Below the pieces are notes generated by a model. It was not told the origin of the DNA, searched no databases, and saw nothing but the letters and a program-made list of their open reading frames with translations. A program made the translations under genes and the position numbers. From contig JAITDY010000070.1 of assembly GCA_031282325.1 (NCBI GenBank), positions 1 through 14,381 on the forward strand: DNA of 14,381 bases. Direction: 5' to 3'. Of the stretch, positions 6,593 through 14,381 are shown one piece after another. The stretch's first letter is position 1. The number at the start of each line of letters is the position of its first letter. Origin of the DNA: Lactobacillaceae bacterium (GTDB lineage: Bacteria > Bacillota > Bacilli > Lactobacillales > Lactobacillaceae).

Positions 6593-7484
6593 AATTCAAG
6601 TTTTAATGTCGGTATATAACGGCGAATTATATTTAAAAGAACAAATTCAATCCATTCTTAATCAAAAAGGTGTGGATGTTTTTTTATTAATTAGAGACGA
6701 TCACTCTGCAGACAGCTCAGTCAAAATAATCAGGGAATTTATGAAAAATAATTCCAATATCCAACTTATTCAAGGAAAAAATGTTGGTGTAATTGAAAGT
6801 TTTTTTCAATTAATTAGAAAGGCAAATCCGCAAATGGATTTTTATTCTTTTAGCGATCAGGATGATGTATGGATGTCTAATAAGTTATTAGCTGCAACAC
6901 AAGCAATTAGCCAATTACACGAAGAAAAACCAAGATTATATATATCTAGATCTGAATTAGTAGATGCAAATTTAAAACATATAGATTATTCAGATAAGAG
7001 TGCAGTTGGACCGCAAAATGCAATTATTATGAATGCGGCAATTGGACATACAATTGTTTTTGATCGAGCATTACGTAAGCTGTTTTTGAGTAAAAAACCA
7101 GATGCTACTCAGTTAGTGATGCATGACTCATGGTTATATAAAATTGCTAGTTTTTTTGGACAAATTTATTTTGATGATAATTACTATACGAAATATAGAC
7201 AACATGGTGACAACAAAGTAGGCATGGACAAAAAACTGATAACAAAAATTAAAAACACTTTGGAAGCCTCCAAAAAGAAACTTTTTTATAAGGAAATAAT
7301 GGAATTTAATAAGCTTTACAAAAAAGAACTACCGGAAAAATATGAATATGAAATAAGCAGATATTTCAAAGCCAAAAAACATTTTTATTCACGCTTTATC
7401 TATTTATTACATCCCTATATACAAAGAGATTCGCTAAGAGGCCAGATTATTTTTCGAGTATTCTTCTTACTAAATATGAAATAA
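6585..7484 (+). CDS. Family 2 glycosyltransferase, probable rhamnosyltransferase
   Basis: This 299-residue cytoplasmic or membrane-associated GT-A enzyme likely transfers rhamnose from dTDP-rhamnose to the growing lipid-linked chain. VLMSVYNG (6-13) and RDDHSADSS (from 37) form the nucleotide-sugar binding start. FSDQDDVW (89-96) holds the DxD-type metal site and is characteristic of the RgpB-like rhamnosyltransferase group. MHDSWLYKIA (from 179) gives the acceptor-side HDSW motif. The C-terminal 70 residues are basic and aromatic-rich, consistent with membrane contact. Its place between rmlD and the exporter genes supports rhamnose as donor, but the linkage cannot be read from sequence. It overlaps rmlD by eight bases. 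Alternative: a transferase for another sugar of the repeat. Confidence 0.87.
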   Translation: MTKIQVLMSVYNGELYLKEQIQSILNQKGVDVFLLIRDDHSADSSVKIIREFMKNNSNIQLIQGKNVGVIESFFQLIRKANPQMDFYSFSDQDDVWMSNKLLAATQAISQLHEEKPRLYISRSELVDANLKHIDYSDKSAVGPQNAIIMNAAIGHTIVFDRALRKLFLSKKPDATQLVMHDSWLYKIASFFGQIYFDDNYYTKYRQHGDNKVGMDKKLITKIKNTLEASKKKLFYKEIMEFNKLYKKELPEKYEYEISRYFKAKKHFYSRFIYLLHPYIQRDSLRGQIIFRVFFLLNMK

Positions 7485-7503
7485 AAAAGGTAATATTATA
7501 ATT

Positions 7504-8307
7504 ATGGATTTGTTCAATACAAAAAATAAAATTCTTTTAAAAGAATTAATCGAAGTTGATTTTAAATTAAGATATCAAGGCAGTGTTATTGGTCATTTTT
7601 GGTCAATTTTAAAGCCAATCATGATGTTTTCAATAATGTACGCTGTTTTCGTACGCTTTTTGAAATTCGGTGAAGGGATCCCCCACTTTGCTGTCGCCTT
7701 ACTACTTGGTACTACTGTATTTAATTTCTTTGCAGAAGCAACCGGAATGGGGATGTCATCAGTTGTGAATCGCGGAGATTTAATGAGAAAAATATCTTTC
7801 TCAAAACCAGTAATTGTGCTTTCAGTAGTGGCAAATGCAGGAATAAATTTTTTGATTAATTTAGCTGTGGTTTTAATTTTCGCTGTTATTAATGGTGTTC
7901 AATTTAATGTTGGGATTTTTATGATTCCACTTTTGTTATTAGAATTAGTAATTTTAGTTGTGGGAATTTCATTTATTTTAGCAACCGTTTTTGTGTACTT
8001 TAGAGATTTAGCTCCGGTGTGGGAAGTATTTGTGCAATTGTTTATGTATGCCACACCAATTATTTATCCATTATCCATGGTTTTTAACATGGGCCACCCA
8101 AAAGCAGCTAAGCTGTTAATGTTAAATCCATTAGCTCAAATAATTCAAGATATGAGATATTTTATGATTGAGCATAATAATACTCCAATTTGGCAAATTT
8201 TATCTTGGAAATATGCATGGATCCCCTATATAATACCTTTTTTTGTGTTGGGATTTGGTATTTGGATTTTTAATAAGCATTCAAAGAGCTTTGCGGAGGT
8301 TGTCTAA
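7504..8307 (+). CDS. Wzm/TagG/RgpC-class polysaccharide ABC transporter permease
   Basis: This 267-residue ABC-2 permease has about six TM segments and would form the channel that moves the lipid-linked polysaccharide across the membrane. The N-terminal stretch DFKLRYQGSVIGHFWSILKP is the family signature, with an amphipathic part before the first TM helix. VNRGDLMRKISFSKP is the cytoplasmic coupling region after the second TM. The end (KHSKSFAEVV) matches family length. It lies 19 bases after the GT2 gene, and its stop overlaps the ATPase start as TAATG (8305-8309), as usual for the pair. Its best ribosome binding site, AAAAGG (7485-7490), is rather far, 13 bases from the ATG. In streptococcal rhamnan clusters this position is RgpC; teichoic acid exporters (TagG) are the alternative. 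Confidence 0.93.
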   Translation: MDLFNTKNKILLKELIEVDFKLRYQGSVIGHFWSILKPIMMFSIMYAVFVRFLKFGEGIPHFAVALLLGTTVFNFFAEATGMGMSSVVNRGDLMRKISFSKPVIVLSVVANAGINFLINLAVVLIFAVINGVQFNVGIFMIPLLLLELVILVVGISFILATVFVYFRDLAPVWEVFVQLFMYATPIIYPLSMVFNMGHPKAAKLLMLNPLAQIIQDMRYFMIEHNNTPIWQILSWKYAWIPYIIPFFVLGFGIWIFNKHSKSFAEVV

Positions 8308-9569
8308 TGACTGAAGAAAAAAAAGATGTTGTTGTAAAAATTGACCATGTCAGTAAATCTTTTAAATTGCCAGTTGAAAGTTCTACTAGCTTAAAAACAC
8401 TTTTGATTAATTGGACTAAAGGAATTAAAGGTTATACTGAGCAAAAAGTGCTTAAAGATATTTCCTTTGAAGTACAAAGAGGAGATTTTTTTGGTATTGT
8501 CGGTAGAAATGGAGCTGGTAAATCTACCCTTTTAAAAATTATTTCGCAAATTTATACCCCAGATAGTGGAAGCGTGACCGTGAATGGTCGATTAGTTTCC
8601 TTTATTGAATTAGGAGTTGGATTTAATCCTGAATTAACCGGTAAAGAGAATGTTTATTTAAATGGAGCCATGCTAGGATTTTCAGTTACTGAAATCGATG
8701 AAATGTACGATGACATTGTGGAATTTGCTGATTTAAAAGAATTTATGAATCAGAAATTAAAAAACTATTCTTCCGGAATGCAAGTGCGCCTAGCTTTCTC
8801 AGTAGCAATTAAGGCTAAGGGTGATGTTTTGGTTTTGGATGAAATTTTAGCAGTTGGCGATGAAGCCTTCCAGCGTAAATCTAATGATTATTTTATGCAA
8901 GCCAAACGTGAAAATAGGACCATTATTTTGGTTACCCACGATATGGGAGCTGTTCAAAAATATGCCAATAAAGCAATCATGATTAAGGACGGCGAAATTT
9001 TTATGGCTGGATCTCCAGCAGAAATTGCCAATGCTTATTCACAAACTAATTTTGAACAATCGCAAAAAGAAGAAGAAAATAAAAAAGATAATACTAAAAA
9101 AGAAAAATACAAGCCGGGGACCAGTGTTTTATTACCTAAGTTTGAATTAAAAGCAATCTCGAAAGATATTTTAAAATCAAATGAGGAATTCGAATTTGAG
9201 ATTTCCTATAAAGTTACAAAAGATATTCCAACAGGGGTTGGTTTTTCAGTACTTGATTTAACATCTGGTGGCGCCTATTCCATTATTGATGATGGAGCAG
9301 TTGACCATGAAATTTTTAAACCTTGGAATAATAAAAAAGGTCAGTTTAAAAAAATATATAAATTGCCATTAAAATCATTTAATAATAGAGATTTTATGAT
9401 TGTAGCCACCGCTTTTACTTCTTCAAATTTGGGAGTTAAAGGCGATTTTGAATCGATTGGTTTTGTTGGAACTGATCGCGGATTAAAATTTTATGTGCGT
9501 GATGATAAGAATGTCTTTGGACCGTTGTTAAAAGAACAAGGAAAGTTTGCAAAAGAAAATGGCAACTAA
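8307..9569 (+). CDS. Wzt/TagH/RgpD-class polysaccharide ABC transporter ATPase with C-terminal domain
   Basis: This 420-residue ATPase partners the upstream permease in polysaccharide export. The nucleotide-binding domain covers about residues 8-245, with Walker A GRNGAGKS (66-73), signature YSSGMQ (154-159), Walker B LVLDE (Asp178, Glu179) and H-loop THD (His211). The segment VSFIELGVGFNPELTGKENV is specific to polysaccharide exporters. A highly charged Lys/Glu linker (about 250-270) leads to a C-terminal beta-rich domain (about 275-410) that resembles the Wzt C-terminal carbohydrate-binding domain. In Gram-negative O-antigen exporters such a domain recognises the finished chain end. The last 11 to 23 bases overlap the next glycosyltransferase gene, depending on its start. 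Confidence 0.94.
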   Translation: MTEEKKDVVVKIDHVSKSFKLPVESSTSLKTLLINWTKGIKGYTEQKVLKDISFEVQRGDFFGIVGRNGAGKSTLLKIISQIYTPDSGSVTVNGRLVSFIELGVGFNPELTGKENVYLNGAMLGFSVTEIDEMYDDIVEFADLKEFMNQKLKNYSSGMQVRLAFSVAIKAKGDVLVLDEILAVGDEAFQRKSNDYFMQAKRENRTIILVTHDMGAVQKYANKAIMIKDGEIFMAGSPAEIANAYSQTNFEQSQKEEENKKDNTKKEKYKPGTSVLLPKFELKAISKDILKSNEEFEFEISYKVTKDIPTGVGFSVLDLTSGGAYSIIDDGAVDHEIFKPWNNKKGQFKKIYKLPLKSFNNRDFMIVATAFTSSNLGVKGDFESIGFVGTDRGLKFYVRDDKNVFGPLLKEQGKFAKENGN

Positions 9570-10941
9570 AAAGCAAAAAATATTAGTCTTATCTCCAGTT
9601 GGTGGAAATACCAACGGAGCAGATGTGGCTCTTAATCATCAATTGGAATATTTGTCTGCTTTAAATTATGAAATTTTCTTAGTAGTTAATAATTTTAATT
9701 TAGGTGATTTTCAAGAATTTCTTTCAAAAAATAATATTAAGGTTTATCAAATGGAATATTCTTGGTGGAATGACGATAATTTAAATAATTTTGATGAAAT
9801 TATTAAAAATAAAATTGCCGTTGCTAAATTAATTGAAATAATTAAACAAGAAAAAATAGATATTGCTATTTCAAATACCATCAATGTTCCACAATTAGCG
9901 ATTGCTGCTAAAGAAACAAATATTCCAAATATTTGGTTAATACATGAATTTCCAGATGGCGAGTTTGCATTTACTAAAAAAGTTTATAAATTTATAGATC
10001 AATATTCCTCTAAAATATTGGCGGTCGGACCAAGATTAGCGGATGAATTAAATAAATTAGTAAAACAAAAGGTAGATTTTTTCTATCCATATACTAAAAC
10101 GCCAGCAATAATAAAAAATAATTCAAATCAATTTAGTGGGCGAATTATTTCTGTTAATGCTATAACCGGAGATAATAAAAATACATTTGAACTAGTAAAA
10201 ATTTTTGCTGAATTACAAAAAAAATATCCCAATTTTCAGTTATTTATTTCTGGTGGTATCTTTAATCGAGATTATTTTAATCAGATAGAAAAATATATTA
10301 AGTTAAATAAAATAAAAAATATTACCTTTACTAATGATTTTGAAAATAATTGGAAGGACATTAATGAAAATGACATTTTTGTAAATACTTCTAAAATGGA
10401 AACATTTTCTTTGACTCTTTCGGAAACTATTAAAAATGGAATGGTAACTGTTGTTTCTAATAACCGAGGTTTTTTAACTAATAAGGATTTAAAATTTATC
10501 GATTCAACTGATATTTATAAGTTGGGGAATATTGAAGATGCGGTTAAAAAAATTAGTCATAAAATTGATAATTTTGCTAAAGAAAAACAAAAAGCGAAAA
10601 AACATCAAGAATTATTTTTATCTCAAATGTCCTTAGATAAATTAGTCCAACCAGTTTTAAAAGCCATTAAAAATATTAAAAAACCAGCTGATGATTTCCA
10701 TCCTTTCATCAATGAATTTGCTGCAATAAAACAAGTATATGAAGATAAAAAAATATTTCAGTATAAATTTAAAGAAGCCAAGGAATTAAATTTTCAATTA
10801 AATGAGGAAGGAAAAGTCTTAAAAGGTGAAATTAAAGATAGAGATAAGCATATCGAAAGTTTAATTTCAATAATAGACACTATGCAAAATAGAAAAGTAG
10901 TAAAAATTGCTGATGCAATTAATAAGGTTATTAAAAAATGA
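9559..10941 (+). CDS. Family 4 (GT-B) glycosyltransferase with C-terminal helical extension
   Basis: This cytoplasmic retaining-type glycosyltransferase has 460 residues from ATG 9559. The N-terminal half starts with KILVLSPVGGNTNGADVA, the Gly-rich acceptor-side loop of GT-B enzymes. The C-terminal half has NVNAITG-like and LFISGGIF strands and the E-x7-E motif ETFSLTLSE (Glu281, Glu289), which binds the nucleotide sugar in GT4 enzymes. Residues about 370-460 form a Lys/Glu-rich helical tail, probably a coiled coil. A TTG start at 9547 with AAGG four bases upstream would add four residues (LQKK); ATG 9559 has only a weak A/G-rich site. Its place between the exporter ATPase and RgpF assigns it to the same chain. 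The donor sugar is not evident, and rhamnose or a hexose side group are both possible. Its stop overlaps the next start (ATGA). Confidence 0.83.
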   Translation: MATKKQKILVLSPVGGNTNGADVALNHQLEYLSALNYEIFLVVNNFNLGDFQEFLSKNNIKVYQMEYSWWNDDNLNNFDEIIKNKIAVAKLIEIIKQEKIDIAISNTINVPQLAIAAKETNIPNIWLIHEFPDGEFAFTKKVYKFIDQYSSKILAVGPRLADELNKLVKQKVDFFYPYTKTPAIIKNNSNQFSGRIISVNAITGDNKNTFELVKIFAELQKKYPNFQLFISGGIFNRDYFNQIEKYIKLNKIKNITFTNDFENNWKDINENDIFVNTSKMETFSLTLSETIKNGMVTVVSNNRGFLTNKDLKFIDSTDIYKLGNIEDAVKKISHKIDNFAKEKQKAKKHQELFLSQMSLDKLVQPVLKAIKNIKKPADDFHPFINEFAAIKQVYEDKKIFQYKFKEAKELNFQLNEEGKVLKGEIKDRDKHIESLISIIDTMQNRKVVKIADAINKVIKK

Positions 10942-12638
10942 GCTCAAAAATATTATTTTACGTCCATTTTAATAAGTACAATCAATTAAGTGACCATGTT
11001 GTTTATCAATTAGATAAAATGGCCCCGCTTTTTCAACGTGTTGTTTTAATTTCAAATTCGGATTTATCCAAAAAAGATTTGGATAAGTTGAGTTATAACG
11101 ATTTCATTCAACGTGAAAATAAGGGTTTTGATTTTGCTGGCTGGAAGATGGGAGTCGATCTAATCGGTGATGAGTTAGAAAAATACGATTCAGCCACTTT
11201 CATGAATGATACTACTTTTGGACCATTGTATGACTTGAAACCTTATTATGATAAATACGAAAAGGATCCACTCGTTGATTTCTGGGGAATCACCAATCAT
11301 CGCAATACCAAGCAAGTTAAGGAACATTTGCAAAGTTATTTCGTTGTGTATAATCAAAATGTACTGCAATCAGAGATTTTCAAAAATTTTTGGCAAAACG
11401 TTGAAGTTTTAGATGATGTGAGTGAAGTTATTGAAAAATATGAAACTAGTTTTACTCGCACCTTGATGATAAATGGATTTTCATATGCATCAGTTTTAAA
11501 CACTAAAAATATGTCTACAAATGGAATGTTGTATCCGGATTTTTCTTTTTGGAATCCCACACAAATTATTCTTAATAATGTCCCATTTTTAAAAGTTAAA
11601 GCGGTTGGAGCTTTTAAAAATATGACCCCGTTCTTCTTAAATGAATTAAAATTACGATCTCAATATCCGATCAATTTAATTTATTCTCATATGACAAGAT
11701 TTGTGGAATTACCGGACGAACCATATTTATTAGAAAATAATTTTCTAGATTTAAATAAGCCAAATGAAAATAATAAGCAAAAAATTGCAATTCATTTTCA
11801 TGTGTTTTATACGGATTTAGTAGATGATTTTTTTAAGTATTTTGCTGAATATAACTTTAAATTTAAATTATTCATTACAACTGATATTAAAGAAAAAGTT
11901 AGTGAAATTGAAAGTAAATTAAAGCAATATAATTTAATGGCACAAATTTTAGTTACTGGTAATGTTGGACGTGACATTTTACCAATGTTGAAATTAAAAA
12001 AACAATTATCTAAATTTGATATTATTGGACATTTTCATACCAAAAAATCTAAAGAAGCTGATTTTCTAGTAGGAGAATCGTGGCGTAATGAATTAATTAA
12101 TATGTTGGTTAAACCAGCTAATCAGATTGTTACCTCTTTTGAAGAAAATGAAAATTTAGGTTTATTAATTGCTGATATTCCCAGTTTTTTCAGGTTTAAT
12201 GCAATTGTTAATCCCGAAGCTGAGCATAAAATTGCACCTAAAATGAATAAGCTTTGGAAACAAATGAAATTGCAAAAAACCATCAATTTTATAACAATGA
12301 ATACTTTTGTAATGAGCTATGGGACTTTTTTGTGGTTTAAATATGATGCAGTGAAACCACTTTTTGATTTAAATTTAAGTGAGGCAGATGTTCCCAAAGA
12401 ACCACTGCCACAAAGTTCAATTCTTCATGCAATCGAACGAATTATGGTGTATTTAGTTTGGAATAATTTTTATGAGTTTAAAATATCGCCCAATACTAAA
12501 AGCACCCCTTTTATTGATAATAAAGTTTTAAATAGTAATTTCAATATGACAATAAATAATGATAATATATCTGGTAAACAGGCTTTGAAAATTGCTTCTA
12601 AAAAATTAATTTTGAAAGTGAAAGGAATAAAAAAATAA
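10938..12638 (+). CDS. rgpF: RgpF-family rhamnan synthesis protein
   Basis: This 566-residue protein of the RgpF family (PF05045) is required for assembly of rhamnose-glucose and group carbohydrate chains in streptococci and lactococci. It is close to the family's usual length. The first half contains NKGFDFAGWK (61-70) and NDTTFGPLYDL (from 90). The second half contains HFHVFYTDLVDDFF, GNVGRDILPMLK (from 341) and GHFHTKKS (364-371). The halves look like two related modules, so the protein may add two sugars or alternate linkages. No signal peptide or TM segment is seen, consistent with work at the inner membrane face. It overlaps the GT4 gene by four bases and is followed after one base by the LtaS/GacH-like gene. 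The donor is presumably dTDP-rhamnose from the linked rml genes. Confidence 0.93.
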   Translation: MSSKILFYVHFNKYNQLSDHVVYQLDKMAPLFQRVVLISNSDLSKKDLDKLSYNDFIQRENKGFDFAGWKMGVDLIGDELEKYDSATFMNDTTFGPLYDLKPYYDKYEKDPLVDFWGITNHRNTKQVKEHLQSYFVVYNQNVLQSEIFKNFWQNVEVLDDVSEVIEKYETSFTRTLMINGFSYASVLNTKNMSTNGMLYPDFSFWNPTQIILNNVPFLKVKAVGAFKNMTPFFLNELKLRSQYPINLIYSHMTRFVELPDEPYLLENNFLDLNKPNENNKQKIAIHFHVFYTDLVDDFFKYFAEYNFKFKLFITTDIKEKVSEIESKLKQYNLMAQILVTGNVGRDILPMLKLKKQLSKFDIIGHFHTKKSKEADFLVGESWRNELINMLVKPANQIVTSFEENENLGLLIADIPSFFRFNAIVNPEAEHKIAPKMNKLWKQMKLQKTINFITMNTFVMSYGTFLWFKYDAVKPLFDLNLSEADVPKEPLPQSSILHAIERIMVYLVWNNFYEFKISPNTKSTPFIDNKVLNSNFNMTINNDNISGKQALKIASKKLILKVKGIKK

Positions 12639-12639
12639 A

Positions 12640-14328
12640 ATGCAAACTAAATTCAAGATAAATAATATAGTTTTCACGTATATTAAATATTTTTTAATAT
12701 TAGCAATTACTATTGCACCATATCTTCGATGGACAACCATAACTCTTCATAATATCTTTCCGTTAGTTGAAGCCCTATTGATTATTATTGCTACTCAAAT
12801 ATTACCAAGTAAAATTAAATGGATTACATATGTAGTTTCATCATTGTTGTACTTGCTAATTATGTTTCAATCATTTTATCGTTTGCAAAGTGCAACTTAT
12901 GTAAATTTGCAAGCGTGGTTAAATGTTGAAAATCTATCTGCATTGGGTGGAAAGTTACCCTTCTATTTTTTGATGATATTCATTTTGTTAATTATTGCTT
13001 TTTATCCAGCAAGAATTGACCTATTAAAAGGCAAGGTAATCACAAAAATTATTGTATTTTATATTGCTGACTTGATAGCTATTTTGGTTTACATAGTGGG
13101 GGGGGCACCAGTATCGGCAACACCTTTAAGTTCTACCATTCAATTATTTCAAACAGATATACCGAATTTTTATAAGGATGCTAGATTGCAACAGAAAGAT
13201 CAAGCTAAAAAAATTAATCAAATAGAAAATGAATTTAAAAAACCAGATGTTCAAAGCGGAATTTCTTTGCCCTTGAAAAAACCAAATGTAATTGTTATAT
13301 TTACGGAAGGAATGTCAGCTTCCACTTTAGATTATGTAAATCAAAAAAATCTTAATCTAACTCCTAATTTAGATCAATTTGCTAAAGAAACCATTAATTT
13401 TAAAAATTATTTTAATCATACTGCAGCCACTTATCATGGTATTAGAGGCCAACTTTTTTCATCTGAACAGTTTTTACATGGATATGAATACGGAATTAAG
13501 AATGTTTCTAAATTGTTTGATACTAAAATGGTTTCACTCCAAAGCATTTTAAAAGATCATGGATATTCTACAACTATGTTTAATCCAGAACCAGAATCTT
13601 TACCATTCCAAACTTATTTAGAAAATTTAGGCTTTGATAAAGTGATTACCAGTAACAATCTGTCTAAAAAAGTGGGTAAAAACCCCGGTGTTAATAGCAT
13701 AGTAACTGATGGTAACAATTATCAAAGCATTTTAACCAATATGAAAAAAGAAAAAAGTCCATTTTTGTACGTTACTTATACCTATCAAACACACTTAAGC
13801 GCCGATTATGATTACTCCAAAAAAGGAATTAATGATGATCGATTAAATCAATTTTATTCTCTAGATAAGAACTTCGGAAAATTCTGGAATCAATTTAAGA
13901 AAACTAAGGAATATCAAAATACAATAGTAGTGTTTACTACCGATCATGCAACTTACCCTGATCCTGATTTTAGAGATTCTTTTGATGAAAAGCAAGAAAC
14001 TTTTGTGGCCCCAATTCCTTTGATGATTTATTATCCTAATCAACAATCGAAAACAATAAATGTAAATGGTAAAAACTCATTATCACTAGCACCAACACTG
14101 TTGGATTTATTAAATATTGAAAATCAGCAAAACTACTTCTTAGGTAAATCATTATTTGTGGATAGTTCTGAACCATTGCAATATACTTCTAATGTTGCAG
14201 GAGAATTTTTCAGTACTAAGGATTCTAATGTTGTTTATGAAAAACAGCAGAATTTAATCGAACAAATTTACAGATATTATCTACTTTCAGTTAATTATCA
14301 AAAAATCAATTTAGGAGTAAATAAATGA
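12640..14328 (+). CDS. LtaS/GacH-like membrane phosphotransferase (sulfatase fold), probable polysaccharide decoration enzyme
   Basis: This 562-residue membrane protein has about five TM segments (roughly 17-36, 38-56, 61-80, 106-123, 134-155) and an extracellular alkaline-phosphatase/sulfatase-type domain (about 215-520). Probable active-site residues, aligned by eye to lipoteichoic acid synthase LtaS, are Glu223 in IFTEGMS, Thr264 as nucleophile in AATYHGIRGQL, His385 in YQTHLS, and Asp435-His436 in TTDHA. Enzymes of this build move glycerol phosphate from phosphatidylglycerol. In group A Streptococcus, GacH does this to the rhamnan chain, and the present gene holds the same place after rgpF. 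It is shorter than GacH. Phosphoethanolamine transfer is possible, but a housekeeping LTA synthase is less likely in this setting. A G8 tract at codons 153-156 makes the frame slip-prone. ATG 12640 has AAAGGA 13 bases upstream. Confidence 0.88.
   Translation: MQTKFKINNIVFTYIKYFLILAITIAPYLRWTTITLHNIFPLVEALLIIIATQILPSKIKWITYVVSSLLYLLIMFQSFYRLQSATYVNLQAWLNVENLSALGGKLPFYFLMIFILLIIAFYPARIDLLKGKVITKIIVFYIADLIAILVYIVGGAPVSATPLSSTIQLFQTDIPNFYKDARLQQKDQAKKINQIENEFKKPDVQSGISLPLKKPNVIVIFTEGMSASTLDYVNQKNLNLTPNLDQFAKETINFKNYFNHTAATYHGIRGQLFSSEQFLHGYEYGIKNVSKLFDTKMVSLQSILKDHGYSTTMFNPEPESLPFQTYLENLGFDKVITSNNLSKKVGKNPGVNSIVTDGNNYQSILTNMKKEKSPFLYVTYTYQTHLSADYDYSKKGINDDRLNQFYSLDKNFGKFWNQFKKTKEYQNTIVVFTTDHATYPDPDFRDSFDEKQETFVAPIPLMIYYPNQQSKTINVNGKNSLSLAPTLLDLLNIENQQNYFLGKSLFVDSSEPLQYTSNVAGEFFSTKDSNVVYEKQQNLIEQIYRYYLLSVNYQKINLGVNK
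13098..13105 (+). repeat. G8 homopolymer tract inside the LtaS/GacH-like gene
   Basis: Eight consecutive G residues encode the end of Val153 and Gly154-Gly155 plus the first base of Ala156, just after the last predicted TM helix. In-frame reading gives VGGAPVS. Loss of one G leads to TAA at 13127-13129, and gain of one G leads to TAA at 13173-13175. Both occur before the catalytic Glu223. No other G run of this length was noticed in the window, which is very AT-rich. Confidence 0.9.
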
Positions 14329-14381
14329 GATCTTATAATAGCTTATTTAAATTTTTAAATATTATAATGTTTTTATTTTCC
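14325..14381 (+). CDS. Start of a further gene, probably a membrane protein (3' end outside window)
   Basis: ATG 14325 overlaps the stop of the LtaS/GacH-like gene as ATGA and is preceded by TAGGAG (14312-14317) at good spacing. The 19 visible codons (starting MRSYNSLFKFLNIIMFLF) run open to the window end. A short basic start followed by a hydrophobic stretch suggests a TM segment or signal anchor. The coupling places it in the same operon. It is too short to assign a family. Confidence 0.65.
   Translation, partial: MRSYNSLFKFLNIIMFLFS

Noticed and set aside
11354..11560. Minus-strand ORF opposite rgpF and another at 13861-14046 opposite the LtaS/GacH-like gene
   Set aside because: Both are shadows of well-supported genes without start signals or family features.
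1..14381. Mobile element, CRISPR, tRNA, rRNA or riboswitch content
   Set aside because: Reading the window showed no transposase or integrase motifs, no regularly spaced direct repeats, no cloverleaf-like sequences and no long structured leader; the longest gap between genes is about 100 bases.

Overview
The window is very AT-rich, densely coded on the + strand, and reads as part of a low-GC Gram-positive chromosome. A lactic acid bacterium (Lactobacillaceae, or a relative within Lactobacillales) is the best inference. The grounds are the gene order rmlA-rmlC-rmlB-rmlD, strong AGGAG-type ribosome binding sites, a secreted GH73 glucosaminidase with DUF5648-type repeats, and a Gram-positive rhamnan-type cluster (RgpF plus an ABC exporter). 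No tRNA, rRNA, CRISPR array, transposase or integrase was seen, and no species can be named.

Region 1 (1-1680) looks like a decaying membrane-export locus. It holds the 3' part of an ABC ATPase with an in-frame stop at 336-338, after which the same frame continues to 530 and includes the H-loop. Next comes a SpoIIM/DUF95-family membrane protein, then a Yip1-like membrane protein whose natural start (1031) is out of frame with its body. A 22-codon ORF with a good ribosome binding site follows. ATPase plus SpoIIM/DUF95 pairs are known from circular-bacteriocin export and immunity modules, so this may be a remnant peptide-export system.

Region 2 (1693-3105) encodes a secreted peptidoglycan hydrolase: signal peptide, Ser/Thr/Asn-rich linker, three DUF5648-type repeats and a C-terminal GH73 domain.

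Region 3 (3172 to the window end) is a tightly packed cell-wall polysaccharide operon. RmlA, RmlC, RmlB and RmlD make dTDP-L-rhamnose. A GT2 enzyme, a GT4 enzyme and RgpF would assemble a rhamnose-containing chain on a lipid carrier. A Wzm/Wzt-class ABC transporter, whose ATPase carries a C-terminal substrate-recognition-like domain, would export it. A five-TM LtaS/GacH-like phosphotransferase would then decorate it outside the cell, probably with glycerol phosphate. Most junctions overlap or nearly touch (ATGA, TAATG). The main internal break is the rmlB-rmlD gap, which holds a perfect 10-bp-stem hairpin. A further gene, probably a membrane protein, begins at 14325 and runs off the window.

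The most interesting signal is an uninterrupted G8 tract in the AT-rich LtaS/GacH-like gene, between its membrane part and its catalytic domain. Losing or gaining one G brings a stop codon within about 25-70 bases. This would make the polysaccharide decoration a candidate phase-variable trait.
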